Positions 27,807 through 37,009 are shown, counted from the first letter of the stretch. The stretch: DNA of 64,000 nt from Whitmania pigra (GCA_021613335.1 JAJTWR010000431.1:2356001-2420000), one strand, 5' to 3'. Made by a program: numbers and translations. Notes: generated by a model not told the origin, from the sequence alone.

Positions 27807-28305
27807 CCCATCGCCTGGAGTTTTTTTCGAGCATGAGGAGCGCCGCCGCCTCGGCCAGAGCCTTCTCCTTGCGCCGTAGCTCTCGTTCGAGCTCCTTCAC
27901 TCGCTTCTCGGCCACTGTCAGCCGCCTTCGCTCTTTTGCCGTCAATCCCCGGGGGGAGGCCGCCTCCGCGCTTGTCAGCGCTCCGGCGGCGGCTTCAGCC
28001 CATGTCTTCACCTGTGCCTCGTGCAGACCCTCCCGACGCAGGAATTATCCCAACGCCTGGCCTTCAAGTCCCTCGACGGCCGCTACCACCCGCAACTTCT
28101 CCTTCAGCGTCCACTTCTTCGGGCCAGTGGCCTGCTTCTCGTCCTGGGTGTTTGTCATGGGCGCAACCGTACCCGCTTCTCGCAGCCACTTCGACAACGT
28201 CGATTGTGGTACGCCCACACTCTTCCCTAGTGCATTCGCCGACACTCCATTCGGCCCCAACATCCGCCTCACCATCTGCTGCTTGAATCCATCCGTATAC
28301 GGCAC
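27727..28305 (-). pseudogene. IS3-family OrfA with in-frame stop
   Basis: From ATG at 28305 the product begins MPYTDGFKQQMVRRMLGP with helix-turn-helix NALGKSVGVPQSTLSKWLRE. It is interrupted by TAA at 28045-28047 (QALG-stop-FLRREGLHEAQVKTW). The same frame then continues into a leucine-zipper-like coiled coil (RLTVAEKRVKELERELRRKE) to about 27727. A single substitution would explain the stop. It makes this copy unlikely to produce an OrfAB fusion. Confidence 0.8.
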
Positions 28306-28377
28306 GTCCGAACACGCATTCTCGCCCCCAAGGAAAGTCAGTTCGGTATAGATACCGAGGCGACAACTACCCTGACA

Positions 28378-28603
28378 CAGGGGGCTTCTTTGGAACCTTG
28401 AAGACGGAGCTGGATGCGGAATTGAAGGGGGCTTCGCGCGCTAAAGCGCGGTCAGCCGTCTTCGAATACATCGAGGTCTTCTACAACCAGCGCCGGAGGC
28501 ATTCGTCGCTTGGCTATCGCTGTCCTGCGGAGTATGAACAAATGGCGTTGGGAGCACGCTGGGTTGCTTAATCAGCTGTCAACTAAATCGGGGCAGCTCC
28601 AGT
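28378..28603 (+). pseudogene. IS3-family OrfB C-terminal fragment (type B element)
   Basis: The plus strand encodes GFFGTLKTELDAELKGASRA then FEYIEVFYNQRRRHSSLGY and PAEYEQMALGARWVA-stop, the standard end of an IS3-group OrfB. It is followed by a terminal repeat with TGTCAACTAAATCGGGGCAG. It starts directly at the end of the type-A element, with no upstream half. Confidence 0.8.
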
Positions 28604-28974
28604 CCGACGACAACCCCTTCTCCGAGGCACTCTTCCGGACACTGAAATACCGCCCATGCTGCCCGGAGGGCCCATTTGGCTCTCTGCTGGCAGCTCGACA
28701 GTGGGTGAATAAATTCGTAGCTTGGTACAACAAAGAGCATCGCCACAGCGTGATACAATTTGTCACGCCCGACGAGCCGCACTACGGGTTAGAAGGCGAT
28801 GTCCTGGAACAACGTCGGCGCGTATACGAGGCCGCTCGTCGCCGCCATCCTGAGCGCTGGAGTAAGGGCATCCGAGACTGGTCTGTGTGGGGCCCAGTGC
28901 ATCTTGGAAAAACGCTTCGTGGAAGGGAGTTTGATTTGGCTGCCTAATCGCTACACGCGACATCTATCTTGACA
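28604..28974 (+). pseudogene. IS3 type-A OrfB C-terminal fragment
   Basis: From NPFSEALFRTLKYRPCCPEG to GREFDLAA this duplicates the last 115 or so residues of the type-A OrfB and its terminal repeat (ending TCTTGACA at 28974), in the opposite orientation to the copy at 26.7 kb. An open frame starting at 28510 fuses it to the preceding type-B fragment, but that is a chance join. Confidence 0.85.
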
Positions 28975-28983
28975 CTCACCAGA

Positions 28984-29070
28984 CAGGCCATCTCTGGAAC
29001 TCCTCCCGAACTGGCTCTGCTTGCACCACTTCATCGTTCTGGACCTCCCGCCTTCGGTGATGGCACACTC
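28984..29070. mobile_element. Diverged solo IS66 end
   Basis: The stretch from GGCCATCTCTGGAACTCCTC to GGTGATGGCACACTC aligns to the left terminal region of the complete IS66 elements read in reverse, with about 15-20 mismatches. It is older than the copies at 31-42 kb and carries no gene. Confidence 0.6.
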
Positions 29071-29420
29071 TGCTACGCCCCGTAAGACATCAAGGGTTCG
29101 CGGATTGGAAAGGGAAGAATGACTGCTGTCTGATAGAATTTGAATCTGTAGATCGAACCAATTTGATCGTTATCTTCTTCAGAGTTAATGAATTCATTCT
29201 CAGTGGAAATAATCAGTGTCAACGATTTTTTTGCCAGAGTGTAATGTATGATGTTGACAACTGTTAGTAAAATGTGATATAAAAAAACTGGATTGTTTAG
29301 ATGTAAAACAGCCAGATACACACCGACAAAAGTCAGTAGCATTTAATTAGGATCATATTTGTAGGCATTGATAGTGTCTGCAGTCATTTGATAAATATCT
29401 ACTTTCTAGGAGGGAGTATC
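29071..29420. other. AT-rich leader of the second MACPF-like gene
   Basis: 350 bp of very AT-rich DNA contain only a weak antisense frame. The right edge holds the ribosome-binding site TAGGAGGGAG of the gene at 29421. A promoter is likely here but no box can be assigned with confidence. Confidence 0.4.
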
Positions 29421-30758
29421 ATGAAGCGAAAATATTTGATTTTGGTCGGATTGTGTGGCGGTTGCTTTGGAGGTCCACCTGATAATACTCCAACAGCTGA
29501 TGCACCATCGAGTGTTTCTACCCCTACTCTAGCACTAGGCGATGAAATCCCAACACCTGGGCAAGGTCGAAATGAGGTCGGGGAAGCATTTAGCGAAACT
29601 TGTATTCTCGGTAGGTGGGTTGACGATCGAACAGGCGCTACTGCTGCCAATGATGTTGACGTTACCATGACACAACAGGATCTAGAAACAGCATTCGGAT
29701 TCTCAGCTTCAGCAAAAGCTAATATAGGCTCTTTCTTTTCAGCGAATGCAAGCGTAAAAATGGCGCATCAAGTCACAGAATCTACAACATCCATTGCTTT
29801 CATGACTAGTTCTCGCCTAATTATTGGTACTAGGAGACTTGATTTAACCCAACCTTACACACTGACTGTCCAGGACCCAACACAATTTGAACGCCGATGC
29901 GGAAATTACTATGTCGAATCAATAAAAAAAGGTGCAGACATTTTTATACTGCTTAAAATCGACTTTAGCACCAAAGAAGACAAAGAAAGTCTAAAAGCAG
30001 AATTCGGTGGGTCTTTCGCTAGCTTTGGATCTATGAGCGGCTCTTTAGAAAAAAGCAGTCGACTGAGAACAAAAAATGGAAGCATTCGTGTAAGAGTAGT
30101 CCAACGTGGTGGGGATGTATCTAAGTCAGGTTCATTTCTTGCAGGCGGCGAAGCAATCGATTGCACATTTGCTAATCTTCCTCCATGCACAAGTATGCTA
30201 AAAAAAGCTCTGAAGTATGCATCTACAGACTTTCCTCAGTCAGTCACCTTTGACAATGCGACTGATATCATGGTAATAACTAAACCATACAGTTTCATAA
30301 GGTGGGCATGGGAGCCTACAGATGTAACAGTTCAGGTAAAAAAAGCAAGGAAGGAGCTCTCAGCATTAGCCACCGACATGAGGAAGGCTCAAAATGAAAC
30401 AAATGATCTTCTAACAGGAAGTGACGATGCTAAATTCGGATTTATGGTCGCACCAAACTGCGATGTTGCTAAACTAACCCCAGATATGTACAAGTACACC
30501 CGAACTCGCTATATTCAAATCGCCAACACAATCCTCAACCAAAGGATCAGTGTTATCAATGAAAATGTTGCGGCACTTCGGGTTGCTATCAAGAATTGCT
30601 ATGATGGACTCGGTGCAAGGCCAACGAGCACTTCAATCGAAAGATGTGTAGCAGGTGCAACTGTCTATGGGCTTACCAGCACGGATGGCGAGTATACTTT
30701 CAACCCTCTGTTGCCAGGACCTGGAACAGATATGATAGTATGCTCTAGAATTCGCTGA
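29421..30758 (+). CDS. Secreted MACPF-like protein (paralogue 2), without Cys-rich tail
   Basis: The ATG at 29421 follows AGGAGGGAG. The N-terminus MKRKYLILVGLCGGCFGGPP is a signal sequence with Cys in lipoprotein-like context, so it may be lipidated. The 445-aa product aligns with the protein at 23536 from LGDEIPTPGQGRNEVGEAFS onward: shared FGFSASAKANI, then CGNYYVESIKKGA at 160-172 (MACPF-like signature spacing), VVQRGGDVSKSG, ALKYASTDFP and ISVINENVAALR. It ends where paralogue 1 enters its Cys-rich tail. Family knowledge links MACPF folds with pore formation or surface attachment; the reading here is tentative. A Cys-rich lipoprotein gene follows about 260 bp downstream on the same strand. 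Confidence 0.6.
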   Translation: MKRKYLILVGLCGGCFGGPPDNTPTADAPSSVSTPTLALGDEIPTPGQGRNEVGEAFSETCILGRWVDDRTGATAANDVDVTMTQQDLETAFGFSASAKANIGSFFSANASVKMAHQVTESTTSIAFMTSSRLIIGTRRLDLTQPYTLTVQDPTQFERRCGNYYVESIKKGADIFILLKIDFSTKEDKESLKAEFGGSFASFGSMSGSLEKSSRLRTKNGSIRVRVVQRGGDVSKSGSFLAGGEAIDCTFANLPPCTSMLKKALKYASTDFPQSVTFDNATDIMVITKPYSFIRWAWEPTDVTVQVKKARKELSALATDMRKAQNETNDLLTGSDDAKFGFMVAPNCDVAKLTPDMYKYTRTRYIQIANTILNQRISVINENVAALRVAIKNCYDGLGARPTSTSIERCVAGATVYGLTSTDGEYTFNPLLPGPGTDMIVCSRIR

Positions 30759-31016
30759 ATTAGTTCATAGCTCAACCGGGATTAACTTCTACAAATAGTA
30801 CACAATTAAGTTGCATTCACTGTTTAACAACTTGGCGCCATGACGGCCATCACATTCTACGTTTTACTCCTTTAATGGCATTTATTTAAGATGCTGAACA
30901 AATCCACTTTCTGATCATTCGAAGTTTTATTGAACATTATCATGTCTGTGCTAAAATAAGTATTAATTCTCCTGCATCGTTATTGACCTAATCCAATTAT
31001 TTCGCGAGGCAACATC

Positions 31017-31310
31017 TTGCCATATTATAATATACATTATATTGTTTTTTTATTTTGTTGGGCATTTAGTGGGTGTGGCGGGAAGAATGAAGATCCCTTG
31101 GCAGGAAAAACTTGTCAATTTGGGTTGCTTCCTAGGTGTTCCGTAGTCCCTACGAGAGTGTTAGTGTGCACAGACTCCGGTGCTTGGAGAGAATTTGATT
31201 GCACCCAAGGAGAAGGAGGCCCTGCTTTGCCGTGCAATACAAATCAGTACAGGTGCTTGATCTCTGGCCAAAGCTTGACATACGACAAATTCAAACTTTG
31301 TTGTTCATAA
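31017..31310 (+). CDS. Small Cys-rich 'CC-end' lipoprotein, member A
   Basis: The TTG at 31017 starts a 97-aa product with a hydrophobic signal and lipobox (WAFSGC). After the lipid-attachment Cys come eight more cysteines in the order C-x7-C-x9-C-x(5)-W-x4-C, then C-x6-C, x14, CC and one last residue. The same order, including W-x4-C and C-x6-C, is found in four genes at 58.4-60.7 kb. It is predicted to be an outer-membrane or periplasmic lipoprotein stabilised by up to four disulfides. Function unknown; proximity to the MACPF-like gene may or may not matter. Confidence 0.7.
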   Translation: MPYYNIHYIVFLFCWAFSGCGGKNEDPLAGKTCQFGLLPRCSVVPTRVLVCTDSGAWREFDCTQGEGGPALPCNTNQYRCLISGQSLTYDKFKLCCS

Positions 31311-31574
31311 GTCTATAGGCTTCATTATCTCACCACGGGACTCATCCACACTCAACACGCACTCCATGATCTAACTAATTTCTATTCAAATCAGATAGAC
31401 TTGTCAGCGGACACGGTAACGATGACTGCGTTGTTGAGAGTTGAGTTTGACTGCGCCGCGATGAGTCTAAGGATGCTCATTAATTTGTCTCAGCACAGTG
31501 AGCCATCAGCGACACCGGGAGGTCGAGGCCGATAAAGTAGAGCAAGCTGAGCCATTTCGGGAGGAGGTCCAGAA

Positions 31575-31901
31575 ATGGCCGGTCGGAAAATCATCAATGA
31601 GCAGGACGCCCAGAGGTGCCTGCAAGGGGTAAAAGGCGCCCACACAACAGTTTCGCAATGGGCACGGGCACATGGAGTCGATGGGCGCTCACTGCATGCT
31701 TGGCAGATGGCTTTGGAGCGACGCGGTAAAGGCAGGTCAGTCAGTTTAGTTGCACCGAGGATGGTGGAGATAATTCCCGCGGCGTCGACTTCGAAGTCCG
31801 CGCGGTACGTACTTCGAGTCGGCGAAGTCGAACTCGACGTCGGAGCAGATTTTGATGAGGCATCATTGCGACGCCTCGTTGGGCTGCTGAAGTCGTGCTG
31901 A
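31575..31901 (+). CDS. tnpA: IS66 TnpA
   Basis: The 108-aa protein has a helix-turn-helix (HTTVSQWARAHGVDGRSLHAWQ) and a basic middle, as in IS66-type TnpA proteins, an accessory needed for transposition. Its stop overlaps the GTG start of tnpB (GTGCTGA). It is identical or nearly so to the copies at 38957 and 39672. Confidence 0.85.
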   Translation: MAGRKIINEQDAQRCLQGVKGAHTTVSQWARAHGVDGRSLHAWQMALERRGKGRSVSLVAPRMVEIIPAASTSKSARYVLRVGEVELDVGADFDEASLRRLVGLLKSC

Positions 31902-32276
31902 GTCTCGCGCCGACGGTGCGAGTATTTGTGGCGGTCGAACCACTCGACATGAGGGGAAGCTTCGACGCATTGGCGGGTGCTGTGCGACGACTGGGACTCG
32001 ACCCGGTGAACGGACATCTCTACCTCTTCCTGAACAAACGTCGCCGAATCGCCAAGGCTCTGTGGTTTGACGGGACGGGATGGTGTGTCCTGGCAAAACG
32101 GCTTGAAGCGGGGAGGCTTCCAGATTCCAGAATTTTCGGACAGTGCATCTCGGGTCGAGGTCGACGGGACAATTTTCACAGCGCTCCTGGCCGGTATCGA
32201 CTTCACCGCGGCTCGCCGTGGGTGGTATCGGCGAGCATTTTTGAAGAAGACGATCGACATGAGTAGCGTGGCGTGA
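31895..32276 (+). pseudogene. tnpB: IS66 tnpB, frameshifted (copy 1)
   Basis: The N-terminal 90 or so residues (VFVAVEPLDMRGSFDALAGA, GHLYLFLNKRRRIAKALWFD) are standard IS66 TnpB. Compared with the intact copy 2, an extra G in GGGGAGG at about 32111-32117 shifts the frame just after KRLEAG. The lost half (SFQIPEF ... RRAFLKKTIDMSSVA) remains readable in the next frame to 32276. Confidence 0.85.
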
Positions 32277-32289
32277 TCTTTTAAGTTTC

Positions 32290-33849
32290 GTGAGCCACCT
32301 TGCCATACTGAAAGCCGAAAACGCCCAGCTTCGGCAGCAATTGGCGGTGGTGATTGGCAAGAACGTAGAGCTGATAGGTAGCATTTCGCAACTGAATGAG
32401 CGGATTGTCGAGCAGAACGTCTCCATCGCCCAGCTGAACGAGCGCGTGGCAGAACTCCTCGCCATCGCCCAACGGAAACATCGCAAGCCCGTGCCGCCGA
32501 AGCCGCCCGAACAACCGTCGGTGGTGGAAGGTGAGGCGAAGGAGAACTTTGATTCGCGGCCGAAGCCCCCAGAGCTGCCGACGAAGGTGAAACTGGAGAA
32601 GGGCCGTCAGCGACCCACAGGGCGCAACGGAATTCCGGCGCACCTGACTGCCGAGGAACACTCCTTCAAGCCCGAGAAATGTGTCCACTGCGGTAGTGCT
32701 GCGATTGAAGCGGCCGACGAAATTGTAGAGGAGAAACTGCATGTGGTGAGGGAGCACCAGCGTCGCCGCGTGGTACGGCGCACCACCTGCCGATGCCGCA
32801 CCTGCGGAGGTCGCACGACGCCGCGCTCGCTACCGGCACCGTACGAGCGCTCGAAGGTGACTTGCGAATGGCTTGCTTGGCTGGTGTCTTCGAAATTCTC
32901 GATGCTGACGCCCCTTGACCGCATTCGCCGCGACTTGAAAGAGCGCGGAATCTCTTTGGCGATGGGCAGCCTCGTCTCTTTTATTGAGCGCGCGGCGGAT
33001 TTGCTCTCGCCCATCGACAATCTCCATTGGCAGAGGCTGCTTGCCTCACCGTGGATGGCGACCGACGGAACGGGCCTCAAAGTCCTTGTGCCTGGGCTGC
33101 CCAACGCGCACAACGGCTACATTGAACTCTACCGAAACACACGCTGCGCTGTCTTCCAATACGAGCCTGACAAAGGTAGCGAGCAACTGGTCAGCAAACT
33201 CTCGCGATTCCGCGGCACTCTCACCGCAGACGCGGAACACCGTCTCAATGCGGCCTACGAAACGGGCCATGTCCTCGAGGCTGGGTGCAATGCCCACGGG
33301 CGAAGGAAGTTTCGCGACGCTGAGGAAACTCAACCAGTCCTAGCAGCGGAAGCAGGCGCATTTGTCGCTGCTATGTATGCAGAAGAAACTCGTGCGCAGG
33401 AATTTAAGCTCGTCGACAACGACCTCGTCGCTCATCGCCGACAATTCATCCGTCCACTTGCAGAACAACTGGAGCGGTGGTGCGATGCCGTCGCTCCGAC
33501 GCTACTTCCATCCGAGCCACTCATGGCTGCCGTCGGCTATTATCAACGGCACAAACAGGCACTCTTCCGTTTTATCGACGACGCCAACGTCCCGATTGAC
33601 AACTCCGCGACCGAGCGCGAATTCCAGAATGTCGCCAAGCTACGCCTAAACATGCTCTTTGCCGGGAGCACCGAGGGAGCTCACCGGGCCTGCGTACTCC
33701 TTGGCATCATCGCCACCTGTCGCTGCCTTGGAGTACCGGTCCAGGAGTACCTCTCGTGGGCGTTTGAACGGCTCGGCACGCACCGCGAAGTCTTCAATCT
33801 CTCCCTCAGGGAGATGACTCCGGCGGCCTTCAAGAAAACCCTCGCCTGA
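32290..33849 (+). CDS. tnpC: IS66 TnpC transposase (copy 1)
   Basis: The 519-aa product has an N-terminal leucine-zipper-like coiled coil (ISQLNERIVEQNVSIAQLNE), a zinc-finger CxxC pair (EKCVHCGSAA and CRCRTCGGRT), and the IS66 catalytic core (SPWMATDGTGLKV, GCNAHGRRKF, IDNSATEREFQNVAKLR). The C-terminal 45 residues (VQEYLSWAFERL ... NLSLREMTPAAFKKTLA) differ from copies 2 and 3, marking a recombination junction. The start is GTG. The frame is intact. Confidence 0.92.
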   Translation: MSHLAILKAENAQLRQQLAVVIGKNVELIGSISQLNERIVEQNVSIAQLNERVAELLAIAQRKHRKPVPPKPPEQPSVVEGEAKENFDSRPKPPELPTKVKLEKGRQRPTGRNGIPAHLTAEEHSFKPEKCVHCGSAAIEAADEIVEEKLHVVREHQRRRVVRRTTCRCRTCGGRTTPRSLPAPYERSKVTCEWLAWLVSSKFSMLTPLDRIRRDLKERGISLAMGSLVSFIERAADLLSPIDNLHWQRLLASPWMATDGTGLKVLVPGLPNAHNGYIELYRNTRCAVFQYEPDKGSEQLVSKLSRFRGTLTADAEHRLNAAYETGHVLEAGCNAHGRRKFRDAEETQPVLAAEAGAFVAAMYAEETRAQEFKLVDNDLVAHRRQFIRPLAEQLERWCDAVAPTLLPSEPLMAAVGYYQRHKQALFRFIDDANVPIDNSATEREFQNVAKLRLNMLFAGSTEGAHRACVLLGIIATCRCLGVPVQEYLSWAFERLGTHREVFNLSLREMTPAAFKKTLA

Positions 33850-33917
33850 AACTGCCGCTCCCACCCAGTCAATCACATCGGAGAACGCTCTTCATCCCGG
33901 CGTCGCTGATCGGTCAC

Positions 33918-34858
33918 GGCACGCCCGTCTGCTCGGTGAAGTGGGCGTGCAGCGCCAACTCGGTTCCACGGTCCCAGGTCAGCGACATGAAGAGGCCCTC
34001 AGGCAATGTGGTTACCTTGCGGATGAGTGCGCGGACGACGCTGGCGCTGTCCTTGCCCGCAACACGCACGAGGAGGACGTACCTGGAATACCGCTCCACC
34101 AAGATCGCGATGTGCGTGTTGCGGCTTCTGGTGATGAGGTCCCCTTCCCAGTGCCCCGGCCGCGCCCTTCTAGCCACCTCTCGTGGCCAATCGTGGATCG
34201 ACACAGCATCGACGATTCGGCCTCGCTGCTGGCCGCTGGTGCTCCACCGCTTGCCCTTCCGCATACGCCGCTTCGTCCGAAGCCGGTCGAGGAGCTGACG
34301 GTGGAGCACTCCACGGGTCTGTAGGTACAGGCTCCGATAAATGGTCTCGTGGGAGACCCTCATCTCGGGCCGCTTCGGGTACCTGGAGGCCAGCCAGCCC
34401 GCAATCTGCTCAGGAGACCAGTCGTCTTGGAGCTTCGCTGCCACCAACTCTCGAAGCTTTGGTCTCGCTGCAAGTGCAGAGGCCTTCGGCCGGTTGGACT
34501 CTTGTAGCGCACGTTCATCAGCCATCGTTGCCCGGTACTTCGCCGCGCCGCCATTGCGTACGACCTCCCTGCTGATCGTGGATGGTGCCTTCTTCAGGCT
34601 GTTCGCGATCGCGCGAAGGCTCAATCCCATTACGAGTCCACGCGAGATCTCCTCGCGCTCTCGAAGTGAAAGCGCTCCAGCCCACCGCTTCCGTCTGGGC
34701 GGGGTGATTCCACCGGTCGCAGCGAGCACGCCGAAGATGGAGCCCGCGTGCCTCCCGAGAGCTCTGGCAATGTCGCTAAGGGACTGTCCGCGCCTCCACC
34801 TCGCCCAGAGTTCGCTCTTCTCCGAATCCGAAAGGCCAGCTCGTCCCGGTCCCGCCAC
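33918..34858 (-). pseudogene. IS30-family transposase truncated by IS66 copy 1
   Basis: The minus strand encodes an N-terminal HTH (SLSDIARALGRHAGSIFG), LSLREREEISRGLVMGLSLR, SHETIYRSLYLQTRG and GHWEGDLITRSRNTHIAILV, then LTWDRGTELA, all typical of IS30. The last catalytic segment, with the Glu in the ...NENTNGLLRQ-type region, is missing because IS66 copy 1 begins at 33917. The 5' end near 34890-34905 lies inside an IS3-type orfA, showing IS30 inserted into an IS3 element. Confidence 0.88.
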
Positions 34859-34905
34859 AGGCTGGTTCTAACACCGCAACGTTGCGCTCACCGTCTGAAT
34901 TCACC

Positions 34906-35220
34906 GCCGCTTTTTTTAATATTTCCCGCTCCATTCGGAGCACTTGAATGTCCCGTCGCAGCCGTCCCAATTCCTCGCGCTCTGAAGTCGTTAGCGCACC
35001 AGCTGGTCCTTGACCGCTATCGACCTTCGCCTGCTGCACCCATCTCGTTAGGACCGACTCCCACAGCCCAAGGTCCTTTGCGACGGACGATACTGACCGC
35101 TTCTCCTCGAGTACCAGACGCAGAGCCTCCGCCTTGAACTCCGGTGTGAATCTTCTTCGTTTTCTAGGTTCCATGATGGAATTATCCCTCTTATCGGGAC
35201 TGTCCACCAAATCGGGGCAA
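34906..35220 (-). pseudogene. IS3-family orfA remnant plus terminal end (type B), interrupted by IS30
   Basis: From ATG at 35175 the minus strand gives MEPRKRRRFTPEFKAEALRL, SVSSVAKDLGLWESVLTRWV and LRRDIQVLRMEREILKKAA, an IS3 OrfA with HTH and leucine zipper. It reaches the A7G slippery site and then breaks off at the IS30 junction. The terminal repeat with TGTCCACCAAATCGGGGCAA lies at 35196-35220. OrfB is absent here; pieces of the same type are at 28378 and 36235. Confidence 0.8.
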
Positions 35221-35831
35221 GTTCAGTCAGCTCCGCTTATAACACGCGGCGAGAAGTACCCTGACTCAAGGGGTTAAAGGGTCGTTCAACAATGCGATGC
35301 AGTTCGAATAATAAAGTCGCCCTCGAGCTATAAAACTTTTGACTTTCTGATAAAATCGTATTTGACTAGGTTAAAGAGGCATCAGCTGCGAATCACTTGG
35401 TGGTGAACAGGGCAGCATGAGGTACAATCATAAGGCGGTTTTGAAGCCGGAAAAACTTATTAATTCGCCATTTCGAAACCTGATTTCAATACTCTAAATA
35501 TTGATGTTCTAACAACCACAATGAGACCACAGACGCATTTTTTAGACTACCCATTAACAGCTCTACGAGTATAAATGATTCAGTTCATATACTTAGATTA
35601 ACAGTTTACTTCGAAACTATAAAATTTTTTATTTATGGAGCTGTTAAGTCGTAATGTGAGTATCCAATTGTTGGTTGACAACAAAATGGTGTATATATTA
35701 AAATCCGGGTCAATTTGTTTGGATTGAGAATTTAGTGTACCAAGTTATATATAAAATAATTTGTGCAAGCTTCAATTGTTGAGATTTAATTGTTGTTAAA
35801 CTACCTTAAAAAATATAGGATGATTAGCACT
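35221..35831. other. AT-rich gene-free stretch
   Basis: About 600 bp of strongly AT-rich DNA with no credible frame, repeat or RNA. It probably includes the promoter region of the small gene at 35832. Confidence 0.5.
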
Positions 35832-36137
35832 ATGAAAGCAAAACTAAAATCTACCTCACATGGTCTTACAAAGACAAAGGGGCACATTAGACATTCTGAC
35901 ATTCTCGGAGGAGCTTGGATGTTAGATGGGGATGATGGCAAGAAATATCTTCTTTTAGGGCAGGTTTGCCGACTCGTTGAAGGCAATGACGGCGGCTACA
36001 TAAGCATCACTATTCCTTTTGAGAACTTTCTTGGCCAATATGTAGAGGTGGAAGGTGTGGTAATTTATCACGAGATCGACATACACTCATCATGGACAAT
36101 CGTAGTAGTAGACATCCATAGGCTTTTAACAATCTGA
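35832..36137 (+). CDS. Hypothetical small protein, about 101 aa
   Basis: The ATG at 35832 lies about 11 bases after AGGA; an upstream in-frame ATG at 35820 has no spacing for a ribosome-binding site. The product is soluble. It has a beta-rich pattern (GAWMLDGDDGKKYLLLG, YVEVEGVVIYHEIDIHSSW, TIVVVDIHRLL) that could be an OB-like barrel, in which the phrase 'VEVEGVVIYHE...IVVVDI' is typical. No family is recognised. It sits between transposon remnants in AT-rich DNA. Confidence 0.5.
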   Translation: MKAKLKSTSHGLTKTKGHIRHSDILGGAWMLDGDDGKKYLLLGQVCRLVEGNDGGYISITIPFENFLGQYVEVEGVVIYHEIDIHSSWTIVVVDIHRLLTI

Positions 36138-36234
36138 CGGGAAAGAAATTGATTGCCAGCTCGCCACAGTAGATTTAGCCAATCAAAATACAATTGACGT
36201 TGGCTCTCCTATCATGATTGCGGTGTATAATAAT

Positions 36235-36415
36235 AGCTGCCCTGATTTAGTTGACAGCTGATTAAACAACCCAACGTGCTCCCAACGCCATTTGTTCATA
36301 CTCCGCAGGACTGCGATAGCCAAGCGACGGATGCCTCCGGCGCTGGTTGTAGAAGACCTCGACATATTCGAAGACGGCTTCGCGTGCTTCAGCGAGCGAA
36401 GCCGTCTTAGTTGAG
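36235..36415 (-). pseudogene. IS3-family OrfB C-terminal fragment (type B)
   Basis: The minus strand repeats the end of the type-B OrfB (FYNQRRRHPSLGYRSPAEYE, MALGARWVV-stop) followed by the terminal repeat containing TGTCAACTAAATCAGGGCAG. It is a close relative of the copy at 28378-28603, with the opposite orientation. Confidence 0.75.
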
Positions 36416-36942
36416 TGTCAAGATAGATGTCGCGTGTAGCGATTAGGCAGCAAAAATCAAACTCCCTTTCACGAAGCGATTTTCCAAGACGCACTGGTCC
36501 CTTTGCAGACCAGTCACGGATGCCCTTACTCCAGCGCTCAGGATGGCGACGACGAGCGGCCTCGTATACGCGCCGACGTTGTTCCAGGACTTCGCCCTCA
36601 AGCCCGTAGTGCCGCTCGTCGGGTGTTACAAATTGTATCGCGCTGTGGCGATGCTCTTTGTTGTACCAAGCTACGAAGTTATTCACCCACTGTCGAGCTG
36701 CCAGCAGAGAGCCAAATAGGCCCTCCGGGAAACATGGGCGGTATTTCAGTGTCCGGAAGAGTGCCGCGGAGAAGGGGTTGTCGTCGGACATTCTGGATCG
36801 GCTAAACGACGGGATGACTCCGAGCGCTTGCAGCGTCGACAGGAGGGTGTTGCCCTACATGGGCGCACCATTGTCGGAGTGTAGCTTGAGTCCTCCGGGG
36901 TTACCCGCCTCGGTGACAATTCTTCGCATGAGTGCTGCTGCC
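36416..36942 (-). pseudogene. IS3 type-A OrfB fragment with nonsense codon
   Basis: The minus strand reads from AAALMRRIVTEAGNPGG to the C-terminus of the type-A OrfB. The codon after DNGAPM is TAG, and the catalytic Glu region reads NPFSAALF (Glu changed to Ala), so it is inactive. IS66 copy 2 cuts it at 36943. The terminal repeat TGTCAAGATAG is at 36416. Confidence 0.85.
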
Positions 36943-37009
36943 TGACCGATCAGCGACACCGGGATGAAATCCGTTCTCTGCTGTGATATACTGAGGAAGA
37001 GCGGCAGAT

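Larger units (their letters stand above)
26700..28377 (-). mobile_element. IS3-family element, nearly complete (type A)
   Basis: Terminal inverted repeats TGTCAAGATAGATGTCGC (26700 on) and, inverted at 28377, TGTCAGGGTAGTTGTCGC bracket overlapping orfA and orfB on the minus strand. No target duplication is seen. Fragments of the same element type occur at 28604-28974 and 36416-36942. Confidence 0.8.
31498..33917 (+). mobile_element. IS66-family element, copy 1 (complete ends, chimeric right part)
   Basis: The left end GTGAGCCATCAGCGACACCG (31498) and right end, read inverted, GTGACCGATCAGCGACGCCG (33917) bracket tnpA-tnpB-tnpC. The flanks differ (AT-rich native DNA on the left, IS30 on the right) and share no 8-bp duplication. 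The last 200 or so bp match the older IS66 remnant at 42066-42221 rather than copies 2 and 3, so recombination between IS66 elements has occurred here. Confidence 0.9.

Noticed and set aside
28510..28947. 145-residue fused open frame
   Set aside because: It joins two unrelated IS3 fragments by chance and is not a gene.
29073..29342. 89-residue minus-strand frame upstream of the second MACPF-like gene
   Set aside because: AT-rich chance frame without a ribosome-binding site; the region is better read as a leader.
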